This document shows positions 11,022-19,448 of a DNA stretch of 64,000 nucleotides, one piece after another. Origin of the DNA: Erythrobacter sp. (GTDB taxonomy: Bacteria > Pseudomonadota > Alphaproteobacteria > Sphingomonadales > Sphingomonadaceae); the NCBI GenBank assembly GCA_030148605.1, contig JASBTD010000015.1, forward strand, positions 33,617-97,616. The letters run 5' to 3'. The notes below the pieces were generated by a model, which was given only the letters and a program-made list of their open reading frames with translations, was not told where the DNA came from and did no database searches. Both the position numbers and the translations under genes were made by a program. The number at the start of each line of letters is the position of its first letter. Position 1 is the first letter of the stretch.

Positions 11022-11918
11022 TTATGCGGCTGACAGGTCTCCCGCCACCAGCCTGCTGTGCTGCTCCACCGCTTCGCTGATAAAGCGCACGCAAAGCCGC
11101 ACGCGCTCGGTCTCTTTCAGCTTGGGGTGCGTCAGCACCCAGCCCTGCCGATCCTGATAGGGCGGCTTGCCCAGCACGCGCTCAAGCCCCGGCTCATGGT
11201 CGCCGACAAAGCACGGCAGGATCGCCATGCCCAGACCGGCCTTGGCGGCTTCGACCTGAGCGAGTGGATCGGGGCAATCATGCCACACACTGCATTTCGG
11301 GAAGGGCGTATTGCCAACCCATTTGGGCATATCTTCCCCGTCCCCCCAACCGATCCAGCTGGCAGTCGGCGCCTCGCCATCGAACCGGTGCGCCGCGATA
11401 TATTGAGGCGTGGCGTAGACCGCATCGGCAAATCGCGGCAAGCGCCGGCCGAACAGATAAGGGTCCGGCTTTTCCTGGAAGCGGATCGCGATATCGGCAT
11501 CGCGCCGCGACAGGTCCGACAGCGCATAGGTAGACACGATCTCCAGCCTGATATCGGGGTAAAGCGCCGCAAACTCGGCCAGGTGCGGGATGATCAGCCG
11601 CTGCGCAAAGATCGGCGACATCGTTACTCTGACAGTGCCGGAAAGCCGCGTGTCCTGCCCGAAAACTTCGCGCTGAAGCCGCAGAATCTCCGTCTCTGCA
11701 CGTTCTGCCGAAGGCAAGGCCGCGCGGCCGACATCAGTCAGCACGAAACCATCAGGGCCGCGATCGAACAGGCGCGCGCCCAGATCGCCTTCCAGCTCGG
11801 CCAGCCGCCGCGAAACGGTTGAATGGCTGATCCGCAGCAGATCCGCCGCAGCCCGAACCGATCGACCGCGATGCACGGCCAGAAAAATCCGCAATTGCCC
11901 CCAGTCCAGATCGCGCAT
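11022..11918 (-). CDS. LysR family transcriptional regulator
   Basis: A 298-residue regulator with an N-terminal winged HTH (LDWGQLRIFLAVHRGRSVRAAADLLRISHSTVSRRLAELE) and the C-terminal periplasmic-binding-like sensor domain. The start at 11918 gives the standard N-terminus and has AAGGG about 8 bases upstream; an earlier in-frame start at 11948 would place the operator inside the gene. The promoter carries the palindrome GGTGCA-N4-TGCACC (11931-11946), repeated in front of the SDR gene. Divergent on its other side from the DUF427 gene, so it may control both flanks. Confidence 0.88.
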   Translation of the reverse strand: MRDLDWGQLRIFLAVHRGRSVRAAADLLRISHSTVSRRLAELEGDLGARLFDRGPDGFVLTDVGRAALPSAERAETEILRLQREVFGQDTRLSGTVRVTMSPIFAQRLIIPHLAEFAALYPDIRLEIVSTYALSDLSRRDADIAIRFQEKPDPYLFGRRLPRFADAVYATPQYIAAHRFDGEAPTASWIGWGDGEDMPKWVGNTPFPKCSVWHDCPDPLAQVEAAKAGLGMAILPCFVGDHEPGLERVLGKPPYQDRQGWVLTHPKLKETERVRLCVRFISEAVEQHSRLVAGDLSAA

Positions 11919-11930
11919 GGCAAGCCCTTT

Positions 11931-11967
11931 GGTGCAAAGATGCACCAAGAGGTTTCAAAAGTGCACC
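11931..11967. promoter_or_regulatory. LysR operator copy plus half-site in the divergent promoter
   Basis: GGTGCA-AAGA-TGCACC at 11931-11946 lies 13-28 bases upstream of the LysR ATG. An extra TGCACC half-site is at 11962-11967. The full site shares both arms with 10998-11013. Overlap with the LysR leader suggests autoregulation; the divergent DUF427 gene begins at 12015. Confidence 0.6.
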
Positions 11968-12014
11968 TTCTGTCTCGAAAATAGATTGGCTAACTTCAAT
12001 CTCCACAGCCCGCA

Positions 12015-12470
12015 ATGAAAATCACGGATCGCAACATGAACCACCCTGCCAAATCCGGTGCCGTCAGTCCTGGAACCCGGGCCCGTGAATGGCCCGGTGC
12101 CGTTTTCAATCCGGCCGACTCGTCTCATTTCATGGTCGTAAAGCCGCATGCCGGCCGCGTTCGCGCGTGGTGGGGCAAGCATCTGCTATGCGATACGGTG
12201 AAGGCGGTGCTTGTGCAGGAGGTTGGCAGCACCTTCTACCTCCCGCGCTATTACATCTCGCTTCATGAAATCCAGCCGCCGCTGGAACCGCTCGCGCGGC
12301 GCACGATCTGCCCGCTCAAGGGCGAGGCGCAATATTTCGCGCTCGAAGGCGAGGAAATCGGCTGGGTCTACCAAACCTTTGATTTCGCAAGCGTTCTCGA
12401 ACGCCGGATATCGTTCTGGGACGCGCAGCTGACCATCGAACTTTCCCCTCCCCGTTCCCCCAATTCATAG
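12015..12470 (+). CDS. DUF427 domain-containing protein
   Basis: A 151-residue cytosolic protein. The domain pattern of DUF427 is visible: VRAWWGKHLLCDTVKAVLVQE, then FYLPRYYISL, then TICPLKGEAQYFAL and GWVYQTF. The biochemical role of the family is not established. Two starts are possible, 12015 and 12036; neither has a strong ribosome site. It is followed 13 bases later by the SRPBCC gene, so the two are probably cotranscribed, divergent from the LysR regulator. Confidence 0.75.
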   Translation: MKITDRNMNHPAKSGAVSPGTRAREWPGAVFNPADSSHFMVVKPHAGRVRAWWGKHLLCDTVKAVLVQEVGSTFYLPRYYISLHEIQPPLEPLARRTICPLKGEAQYFALEGEEIGWVYQTFDFASVLERRISFWDAQLTIELSPPRSPNS

Positions 12471-12483
12471 AGAAAGGCACACC

Positions 12484-12939
12484 ATGAAACCGCTTGTAGT
12501 CAAAAGAACTGTAAATGCTCCGATCGAGAATGTCTGGCGCGTGTGGGACAGTTTCGGCGACATTCACCGCTTCCATCCCGGGCTGGAGAATTCCTATCTG
12601 ATCGAAAAGAGCGAGCCGACCGGTAAGGGTGCGCGCCGCCGCTGCGACTTTACCGGCGGCAAGAACTATATTCTGGAAGAGCTGGTAGGCTATGATCCGC
12701 AGGGCAAGATGGTGGTCAAGATCTATGACGGCAACATCCCGCTCAAGGAAGCCTATGTGACCTTCACTTTCCGGCGTGTGAGCGCGCAAGCGACGGAGAT
12801 CTCTGCCTCAGCGGAATTCACGCCCAAGTTCGGCCCGCTCGGCGCCTTGCTGCGCCCGCTTATGCGCATGCAGCTGGGCAAGGGGCTGGAAGACCTGCTG
12901 CGCGGCAACGCCGAATATATGGAAGCCGTACCGGCTTAG
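12484..12939 (+). CDS. SRPBCC family (START-like) protein
   Basis: A 151-residue protein of the START/Bet v1-like fold, which makes a deep hydrophobic pocket. The family opening VKRTVNAPIENVWRVWDSFGDIHRFHPGL is clear, followed by a beta-sheet region and a long C-terminal helix (LGKGLEDLLRGNAEYMEA). GAGAAAGG precedes the ATG. It follows the DUF427 gene closely and is likely in the same operon. The ligand is unknown. Confidence 0.85.
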   Translation: MKPLVVKRTVNAPIENVWRVWDSFGDIHRFHPGLENSYLIEKSEPTGKGARRRCDFTGGKNYILEELVGYDPQGKMVVKIYDGNIPLKEAYVTFTFRRVSAQATEISASAEFTPKFGPLGALLRPLMRMQLGKGLEDLLRGNAEYMEAVPA

Positions 12940-13006
12940 GTCGCGAGCCATCCGGACTGGCCGCTGACACCTGTCGCGGCCTTGCGGCGGGGGCGGCATT
13001 GGCTAT

Positions 13007-13723
13007 GTGTCGATAGCGATGCAGCTCCCGCTTGGCTCCGATCCCCGCACTGAAATCCTGCGCCGCCTGCACGCGGGGATGATCGCCGCCTTCGGGCGCA
13101 TTGTCCGCCCGCCGGACAAGCGCCGCAGCCCCGAATGGGTGCTGGCGCATGGCGTGATCGGCGCGCAGACCAAGACTGCGGCGAGCAATGCGTCGACCGA
13201 TGGCTTGCTGGCTGAATATGGATCGTGGGAAGCGGTCGCGCAGGTGTCGCTCGAAGAACTCGAAGCACGCCTGCAAAGACAGACCTTCCCGAGCGTTGCG
13301 GCAAAGCGGCTCAAGGATTGCCTGCAAGCGATCATCGCTGAGCGCGGAGCGGTCGACCTGCGGCACTTAGGCAACTTGCCGCTGGAAGATGCCATGGCCT
13401 GGCTCGAACAGCTCCCCGGCGTCGCGCGCAAGAACTCTGCCGGGGTGATGAACGCCAGCACCTTCAAGCGCAAAGCCATGGTGATCGACGGGCATCATCG
13501 CCGGATCATGCAGCGCATGGGAATTGTTCCTGCCAAAGCCGACACAGCGAAAACCTACGACACGCTGATGCCGATCCTGCCCCACGAATGGTCAGCCGAA
13601 GACATGGACGAGCATCACCTGCTGCTGAAGAAGCTGGGGCAGACGCATTGCCGCCCACGGGCACCCGATTGCGCGAACTGCCTTGCCCGGCAGGATTGCG
13701 AAACCGGAAAGCGCAGCGCCTGA
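13007..13723 (+). CDS. endonuclease III-like DNA glycosylase (HhH-GPD)
   Basis: Base-excision repair enzyme fold, 238 residues. The helix-hairpin-helix reads LPGVARKNSAG with the lysine that in EndoIII forms the Schiff base. The catalytic aspartate lies in VIDGHHRRIMQRMG. Four cysteines with spacing C-x6-C-x2-C-x5-C near the C-terminus (CRPRAPDCANCLARQDC) would bind the 4Fe-4S cluster. The opening region is diverged from true Nth, so it may be a paralogue with a different lesion preference. Start is GTG at 13007; ATG at 13019 is equally possible. Confidence 0.85.
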   Translation: MSIAMQLPLGSDPRTEILRRLHAGMIAAFGRIVRPPDKRRSPEWVLAHGVIGAQTKTAASNASTDGLLAEYGSWEAVAQVSLEELEARLQRQTFPSVAAKRLKDCLQAIIAERGAVDLRHLGNLPLEDAMAWLEQLPGVARKNSAGVMNASTFKRKAMVIDGHHRRIMQRMGIVPAKADTAKTYDTLMPILPHEWSAEDMDEHHLLLKKLGQTHCRPRAPDCANCLARQDCETGKRSA

Positions 13724-13834
13724 CGCTACGGCGTGCGGGACTCGCGCCCGCCCCCACAAAATCGAGCCTTGCCACAGCGCTGGAATCGCGCAAACGCTGT
13801 CAACGAATTGAGACACAGCAGGGGAGAGCTTTCC

Positions 13835-14809
13835 ATGAAAACCGCGATCACTGAAATGTTCGGCATCGAGCATCCGATTATCCAGGGCGGCATGCACTAT
13901 GTCGGATTTGCCGAGATGGCAGCGGCGGTTTCCAATGCGGGCGGGCTGGGGATCATCACAGCGCTGACTCAAAAGACACCGGCAGACCTCGCTAACGAGA
14001 TCGCGCGCTGCAAGGATATGACCGACAAGCCGATTGGCGTGAACGTGACTTTCCTGCCGACAGTCAATGCGCCCGATTACCCCGCGATCATCAAAGCGAT
14101 CATCGAAGGCGGCGTGACTGTGGTGGAGACCGCAGGCAATAATCCAGTGCAGGTGCTGCCCTACCTGAAGGACGCCGGGATCAAGGTGATTCACAAATGC
14201 ACCGCTGTGCGGCACGCCCTGAAGGCACAAAGCATCGGCTGCGATGCGGTGTCAGTCGACGGCTTTGAATGCGGCGGCCATCCGGGCGAAGATGATATTC
14301 CGAACTTCATCCTGCTGCCGCGCGCGGCAGACGAGCTGGAAATCCCCTTCGTTTCCTCAGGCGGGATGGCAGACGGGCGCTCGCTGGTCGCATCGCTCGC
14401 CATGGGCGCACAAGGCATGAACATGGGCACGCGCTTCATCGCCACCAAGGAAGCACCGGTGCATGAGAATGTGAAGAAAGCGATCGTTGCTGCAAGCGAA
14501 CTCGACACGCGACTGGTCATGCGCCCGCTGCGCAATACAGAGCGCGTGATGACCAATGATGCGGTCGAGGAACTGCTCAAGATTGAAAAGGAAAAAGGTG
14601 ACGACCTTAAGTTCGAAGACATCATCGAACAGGTCGCAGGTGTCTATCCGCGCATCATGATGGAAGGCGACATGGACGCTGGCGCATGGTCATGCGGTAT
14701 GGTTGCAGGCCTCATCAACGATATCCCGACCTGCAAGGAATTGATCGACGGGATCATGCAGCAGGCAGAGGATATCCTGGCACGCATGAACGCGATGCAG
14801 GCGGGCTGA
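13835..14809 (+). CDS. nitronate monooxygenase / FMN-dependent 2-nitropropane dioxygenase family
   Basis: A 324-residue FMN-binding TIM barrel. The N-terminus IEHPIIQGGMHYVG and SNAGGLGIITAL are the family hallmarks, followed by GVNVTFLP, VDGFECGGHPGEDD (catalytic His region) and SSGGMADG with MGAQGMNMGTRF, which bind the flavin phosphate. GGGGAGAG lies 8 bases before the ATG at 13835. In sphingomonads this subgroup often sits near fatty acid genes, and the true substrate is uncertain. Single gene; a hairpin follows at 14818-14844. Confidence 0.87.
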   Translation: MKTAITEMFGIEHPIIQGGMHYVGFAEMAAAVSNAGGLGIITALTQKTPADLANEIARCKDMTDKPIGVNVTFLPTVNAPDYPAIIKAIIEGGVTVVETAGNNPVQVLPYLKDAGIKVIHKCTAVRHALKAQSIGCDAVSVDGFECGGHPGEDDIPNFILLPRAADELEIPFVSSGGMADGRSLVASLAMGAQGMNMGTRFIATKEAPVHENVKKAIVAASELDTRLVMRPLRNTERVMTNDAVEELLKIEKEKGDDLKFEDIIEQVAGVYPRIMMEGDMDAGAWSCGMVAGLINDIPTCKELIDGIMQQAEDILARMNAMQAG

Positions 14810-14817
14810 ATTTCGGG

Positions 14818-14844
14818 CGGCTCCGGTCTTGAAATCCGGAGCCG
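14818..14844. terminator. hairpin between convergent genes
   Basis: CGGCTCCGG (14818-14826) and CCGGAGCCG (14836-14844) form a perfect 9-bp stem with a 9-base loop between the nitronate monooxygenase gene and the convergent gene ending at 14866. No T-run follows on either strand, so termination is plausible but unproven. Confidence 0.5.
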
Positions 14845-14865
14845 TCGCTCAATTCCGGCTAAAGC

Positions 14866-15306
14866 CTAGTCCTCGCTATCGTCATCATCGACCCGAGTAT
14901 AGGGCACGAAATCCTCGAAGAAGACAACCCCGCTGAAGAAGCCGCTGAACCGGTCAATCGTGGTGATCTGATCCAGCCTGCAAATCTGGCTTCCCCATAA
15001 TTGCATGACGAGAACGTCATCATCATCGATCGACTCGGGATCTCGCGTGCGCTGGACGTAGATGGTGCGGCCGCGGCCAAACACATATGCGGTATCTTCA
15101 ATCGTGCGCATGCGCTGGGTTGAAAAGTTGCGAATGCAGCTTTGCGGTTCGCCCGCTACGCGCCCTTCCAGCAGCTTGGCGAGTTCCTTCTCGCCTTCGC
15201 TAAGCTCGGTGTCTTGCGCGTTTTCATCGTCACTGGCCAGCGCGGGGGCAGCCAGCAGGCCAAGCGCAGCGCCGGCAACAAGTGCGGATCGGGTGAAACG
15301 AACCAT
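14866..15306 (-). CDS. secreted hypothetical protein
   Basis: A 146-residue exported protein. The signal peptide is clear (MVRFTRSALVAGAALGLLAAPALA). The mature part has two cysteines (SCIRNF and QICRLD) and ends in an acidic tail (DDDDSED). The pattern CIRNFSTQRMRTIEDTAYVFGRG looks like a small conserved sphingomonad family, but I do not recognise a named domain. GAGGAG precedes the ATG at 15306, which decides this start over the longer open frame. Function unknown. Confidence 0.7.
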   Translation of the reverse strand: MVRFTRSALVAGAALGLLAAPALASDDENAQDTELSEGEKELAKLLEGRVAGEPQSCIRNFSTQRMRTIEDTAYVFGRGRTIYVQRTRDPESIDDDDVLVMQLWGSQICRLDQITTIDRFSGFFSGVVFFEDFVPYTRVDDDDSED

Positions 15307-15384
15307 GGCGAATCTCCTCAGAATGAAGAGATACAATAACATAGATTGCTGAACAGGCGATGAGTCTGACGCGACCCGGCGTTT

Positions 15385-15639
15385 CTATTGCGGGCTAGCG
15401 CCTTCGGAAATATCCGGAAGCTGCGCATGGTCAGCGCCATCTGCAGGCCCGCCTTTCAGCACAAAACGCCGGTCGCAATAGCCGCAATCGACATAACCAT
15501 GCTCGTCAATCTCCAGATAGATGCGCGGGTGGCCCAGCGCAGCGGGGCGATAGTTCGGGCCGCCGCGGATGGCGCTCGCGCCGTCGCAGCTGACGCGCTT
15601 GGTCTCGACTGTGATCACTTCAGGCGGTGCAATGCTCAT
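15385..15639 (-). CDS. zinc-finger domain protein (zf-CHCC)
   Basis: An 84-residue protein with the CHCC zinc-finger pattern: VSCDG, then GHPRIYLEIDEHGYVDCGYCDRRFVL. This matches the alphaproteobacterial family related to the mitochondrial complex I accessory subunit NDUFS6. In bacteria it is usually short and cytosolic, as here. The start at 15639 gives the usual family length; the open frame extends to 15726 without a ribosome site. Confidence 0.82.
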   Translation of the reverse strand: MSIAPPEVITVETKRVSCDGASAIRGGPNYRPAALGHPRIYLEIDEHGYVDCGYCDRRFVLKGGPADGADHAQLPDISEGASPQ

Positions 15640-15740
15640 GACCAGACCCGATAGTTTGATCGCGCCGGATTCGCAACGGGTCAGGTGATCAGAAACAAGG
15701 GCTTTGCAGTGCGCCGCGATTGGCATTAGTGCGCTTGGCC

Positions 15741-16676
15741 ATGACCACCCCTTCCGCCATTTCGATCCGCGACCTTGAAAAGACCTATGCCGGTGTCAAA
15801 GGGGAACCGGGCAAACGCGCCTTGAAAGGCGTGAGCTTCGACGTGCCGCAGGGCGAGATATTCGGGCTGCTCGGCCCCAATGGCGCGGGCAAGTCTACGC
15901 TGATCAACATCCTGGCCGGGATGGTGACCAAAAGCGGCGGCAGCGCGGAAATCTGGGGCTTCGACATTGACGAGCAGCGCCGCAATGCCAGCGCCTCGAT
16001 CGGGATCGTGCCGCAGGAAATCGTGTTCGATCCCTTCTTCACGCCATTTGAAGTGCTGGAAAACCAGGGCGGCTTCTATGGCATCGGCAAGGCCGCGCGC
16101 CGCAGCGAGGAACTGCTTGAAGCGGTGCGGCTGTCAGACAAGCGCGATGCCTATGCCCGCACGCTGTCAGGCGGAATGAAGCGGCGGCTGATGGTGGCCA
16201 AGGCGATGGTGCATTCGCCGCCGATCCTGGTGCTGGACGAGCCAACCGCTGGCGTAGACGTGGAACTGCGCAAGCAGCTGTGGGATCTGGTGCGCGGGCT
16301 CAACGATGATGGCGTCACCATCGTTCTGACCACGCATTACTTGGAAGAAGCCGAAGAGCTGTGTGACCAGATCGCGATCATCAATCATGGCGAGCTGATT
16401 GCGAAGAAGCCGACGCGCGAGCTGATCGAGATGGCGCGCGAGAAGATCGTGCGCGTAACCGTTGATCGCGATTTGGCAGGGCCCGTGGTCGAGGAAGGCT
16501 TTCACAAGGCCGAACTGATCGAACCGCGCGTGCTGGAAATCACCTATGACCGGGATCAGGCCAGCGCAGGCCAGGTGCTCGCCAAGGTGCAGGAGCATGG
16601 CTACACCATCGAAGATGTGACGACGCGCGAGCCCGACCTTGAGGATGTGTTCGTCCAGCTGACGAGTGCGGGATAG
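15741..16676 (+). CDS. ABC transporter ATP-binding protein
   Basis: ATPase subunit of an ABC-2 type exporter, 311 residues. Walker A GPNGAGKST, Q-loop VPQE, signature LSGGMKRRL, Walker B ILVLDEPTAGVD and the switch His in TTHYLEEAEE are all intact. The C-terminal 80 residues are the extra domain typical of drug or polysaccharide exporters of the CcmA/NodI type. No membrane permease gene is next to it on either side, so its partner must be encoded elsewhere. Confidence 0.9.
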   Translation: MTTPSAISIRDLEKTYAGVKGEPGKRALKGVSFDVPQGEIFGLLGPNGAGKSTLINILAGMVTKSGGSAEIWGFDIDEQRRNASASIGIVPQEIVFDPFFTPFEVLENQGGFYGIGKAARRSEELLEAVRLSDKRDAYARTLSGGMKRRLMVAKAMVHSPPILVLDEPTAGVDVELRKQLWDLVRGLNDDGVTIVLTTHYLEEAEELCDQIAIINHGELIAKKPTRELIEMAREKIVRVTVDRDLAGPVVEEGFHKAELIEPRVLEITYDRDQASAGQVLAKVQEHGYTIEDVTTREPDLEDVFVQLTSAG

Positions 16677-16705
16677 CTGGCAGCCGCAGCGGCCATAGCT
16701 GCCAG
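16677..16705. terminator. hairpin after the ABC ATPase gene
   Basis: CTGGCAGC (16677-16684) and GCTGCCAG (16698-16705) form a perfect 8-bp stem immediately after the ABC ATPase stop. No T-run follows. It may stabilise the 3' end or assist termination. Confidence 0.4.
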
Positions 16706-16781
16706 GCTGAGCACGGCCGGTTTGTAACCACACGCACTATCGCAACGGACTAGTTGACGGATAGGCGAGGGGAGCTGCGAA

Positions 16782-17753
16782 ATGGTTCGATATTTTCTGA
16801 AGACTGCTGCGGCGTGCGCAATCGCAGGAATGGCCGCATCATGTTCGGCGGCGGACAGCGGGCAGGATGAAGGCACGATCATTTCACAAAGCGCCGCTTG
16901 CTCGAGCAGCGGGCTGGCGTTGCAAGTGTTGGGTTCAGGCGGGCCAATCGCCGAATCCGGACGCGCGGGAACCTCTTACCTGTTGTGGATCGATGGCGAA
17001 GCGCGCCTGCTGATCGACATTGGTTCAGGGGCATTTCTGCGGTTCGCTGAGGCGGGCGCCGATTTCAATACGCTCGATGCCATCCTGCTCACCCATCTGC
17101 ACGCGGATCACGCGGGCGATCTTGCGGGCGTGCTCAAATATGGCGGATTCACGCCGCGCACGCGCGCCTTGCCGGTGATCGGCCCTGATGCCGCACCCCG
17201 CTTTCCCGCAACCGACGAATTTCTTGACGCATTGCTTGGCAAGGATGGTGGTGCCTTCGCCTATCTCGGCGGATATATCGATGGCAGCGAAGACAAGGTC
17301 CTGCTTGAACCGCGCGCGATCACAACCGCTATGGGCAAGGGCGATCCGGTCGAAATCGAGCTGGCAGATGATCTTCGGATTCGCGCTATCCCCGTTCACC
17401 ACGGCGTGGTCCCGGCCTTGGGATTCGAAATCAGCGTAGGCGACAGGAAACTTGTGATCACTGGCGACCAGAGTGCCAATAGCGCGGCTTTCGAGCAGGC
17501 GCTGGCTGGCAGCAAGCCTGACATCCTGTTTGCGCATCATGTCATCAATGGCGATCGCGGCCAGCCGCGCGGATTGCATCGCACCCCGGCGCAGATTGGC
17601 GAACTTGCCGCTGCTCTCCAGCCCGGGCGATTGGTGCTGACCCACAATATGAACCGAGCGCTTGAACGGATCGACGATAGCCGCGCCGCAATTGCGCAGA
17701 ACTACGCCGGAGAGGTAACCGTCGCCGACGATCTTGATTGCTTCGGCTTATAA
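16782..17753 (+). CDS. MBL-fold metallo-hydrolase, exported
   Basis: A 323-residue metallo-beta-lactamase-fold hydrolase. The N-terminus (residues 1-24) is a signal sequence with a lipobox-like MAASC, so it may be a lipoprotein in the periplasm. The zinc motif THLHADHAGD is intact, with further ligands in VHHGVVPA, ITGDQS and LTHNM. This arrangement is like the arylsulfatase/RNase Z-type subgroup rather than a true beta-lactamase. It ends 39 bases before nadB on the same strand. Substrate unknown. Confidence 0.83.
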   Translation: MVRYFLKTAAACAIAGMAASCSAADSGQDEGTIISQSAACSSSGLALQVLGSGGPIAESGRAGTSYLLWIDGEARLLIDIGSGAFLRFAEAGADFNTLDAILLTHLHADHAGDLAGVLKYGGFTPRTRALPVIGPDAAPRFPATDEFLDALLGKDGGAFAYLGGYIDGSEDKVLLEPRAITTAMGKGDPVEIELADDLRIRAIPVHHGVVPALGFEISVGDRKLVITGDQSANSAAFEQALAGSKPDILFAHHVINGDRGQPRGLHRTPAQIGELAAALQPGRLVLTHNMNRALERIDDSRAAIAQNYAGEVTVADDLDCFGL

Positions 17754-17792
17754 GCAGTTGCCCGCAATCCCGCTTCGCGCCATGACGGCGGC

Positions 17793-19379
17793 ATGACTGA
17801 ACAGAACCACGATGTCCTGATTATTGGTTCGGGTGCCGCCGGGCTCACTGCTGCGCTGGCGCTGGCGGAAACGAAGAAAGTGCTGGTGCTGGCCAAGGGC
17901 TCGCTCACCGGCGGCAGCACGGCGTGGGCGCAAGGCGGCATCGCGGCGGTGCTCGATGCGGGCGATACTTTCGAGAACCACATTCGCGACACCATGGTGG
18001 CGGGCGCTGGCCTCAACCGGCGTGAGACGGTGGAGTTCGTGATCGAGAATGCGCCGCAATCGATCGAGCGACTGATCGAACTGGGCGTGCCGTTCAACAC
18101 CGAAGAGGGCGATTTGCACCTCACCCGCGAAGGCGGGCATAGCCATCGCCGCATCGTGCATGTCAATGATGCGACCGGCTGGGCGGTCCAGTCAGCCTTG
18201 CTCAAAGCCGCGGAAGCCAATCCGAACATCACCATGTTGCCGGGGCGCAGCTGTATCGACCTGATCACCGGCCGCCATGGCGAGAGGTTTTCAGGGGGTG
18301 GGCGCGTGTGGGGTGCCTATGCGCTCAATGAAGAGACCGGCGAAGTGGAGAAGCATGTTGCGCGCGCGACTGTGCTGGCGGCTGGCGGCGCGGGGCGCTG
18401 CTATCTCTTCAGCACTGCACCGCGCGGCGCGACCGGCGACGGGATTGCGATGGCGTGGCGCGCGGGTTGCCGCGTCTCCAACATGGAGATGATGCAGTTC
18501 CACCCGACCTGCCTCTACAATCTCGAGGTCAAGAACTTCCTCATCACAGAGGCGGTGCGGGGCGAAGGCGGGCATCTGCTCCACCCTGAAACCGGGCACC
18601 GGTTCATGGTCGATTACGATCCCGAGCGGATGGAGCTTGCGCCGCGCGATGTCGTGGCGCGGGCGATCGATGACCAGATCAAGCGCTATGGCTTGGACTA
18701 TGTCCATCTCGATATCAGCCGCCAGCCGCCCGAATTCGTGAAGGAACATTTCCCTACGATCCATGACAAGCTGATGGGGCTCGGCATCGACATGACGAAG
18801 GAGCCGATCCCGGTTGTACCGGCGCAGCATTACACCTGCGGCGGCGTGCTGATCGGGCTGGACGCGCGCACCGATTTGCCGGGGCTGTGGGCAGCGGGCG
18901 AGTGCACGGAAAGCGGCTTGCACGGCGCCAATCGCCTCGCGTCCAATTCGCTGCTCGAATGCTTTGTGTTCGGCGAAGCGGCAGCGAAGGATATTCTCGA
19001 GAATTGGGGCACGCTCGATGCCCCGCCGCCAATCAAGGCGTGGGACGCGACCCGGGTGTCGGACTCTGACGAGCAAGTCGTGATCAAGCAGAACTGGACA
19101 GAGATCCGCCGCTTCATGTGGAACTATGTCGGGATTGTGCGCACTACCAAGCGGCTTGAACGCGCGGCCAACCGGATCAAGCTGCTTCAGGACGAAGTCG
19201 AGGATTATTACGGCAGCTTTGTGGTCACGACTGACCTCATCGAACTGCGCAACCTGCTGAAAGCTGCCGAGCTGATCGTGACATCTGCGCTGCGGCGCGA
19301 GGAAAGCCGCGGGCTGCATTATACGCTCGACTATCCCGAATTGCTGCCTGAAGCACGCGACACAGTGCTGGTGCCCTAA
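17793..19379 (+). CDS. nadB: L-aspartate oxidase
   Basis: FAD enzyme that oxidises aspartate to iminoaspartate, the first step of de novo NAD synthesis. The 528-residue protein shows the FAD dinucleotide motif DVLIIGSGAAGLTAAL, the STAWAQGGIAAV loop, EGGHSHRRIVH, the catalytic arginine region (LAPRDVVARAI), and HYTCGGVLI with GLHGANRLASNSLLE. nadA and nadC are not adjacent, which they often are in other bacteria. Start at 17793 gives the standard N-terminus. Confidence 0.93.
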   Translation: MTEQNHDVLIIGSGAAGLTAALALAETKKVLVLAKGSLTGGSTAWAQGGIAAVLDAGDTFENHIRDTMVAGAGLNRRETVEFVIENAPQSIERLIELGVPFNTEEGDLHLTREGGHSHRRIVHVNDATGWAVQSALLKAAEANPNITMLPGRSCIDLITGRHGERFSGGGRVWGAYALNEETGEVEKHVARATVLAAGGAGRCYLFSTAPRGATGDGIAMAWRAGCRVSNMEMMQFHPTCLYNLEVKNFLITEAVRGEGGHLLHPETGHRFMVDYDPERMELAPRDVVARAIDDQIKRYGLDYVHLDISRQPPEFVKEHFPTIHDKLMGLGIDMTKEPIPVVPAQHYTCGGVLIGLDARTDLPGLWAAGECTESGLHGANRLASNSLLECFVFGEAAAKDILENWGTLDAPPPIKAWDATRVSDSDEQVVIKQNWTEIRRFMWNYVGIVRTTKRLERAANRIKLLQDEVEDYYGSFVVTTDLIELRNLLKAAELIVTSALRREESRGLHYTLDYPELLPEARDTVLVP

Positions 19380-19448
19380 CGAAAAAGAGTTAGACACACG
19401 GCTTCACGCGTCGCACATTCGCTCACACTCAGGGTCGTGAGGGAGAGC

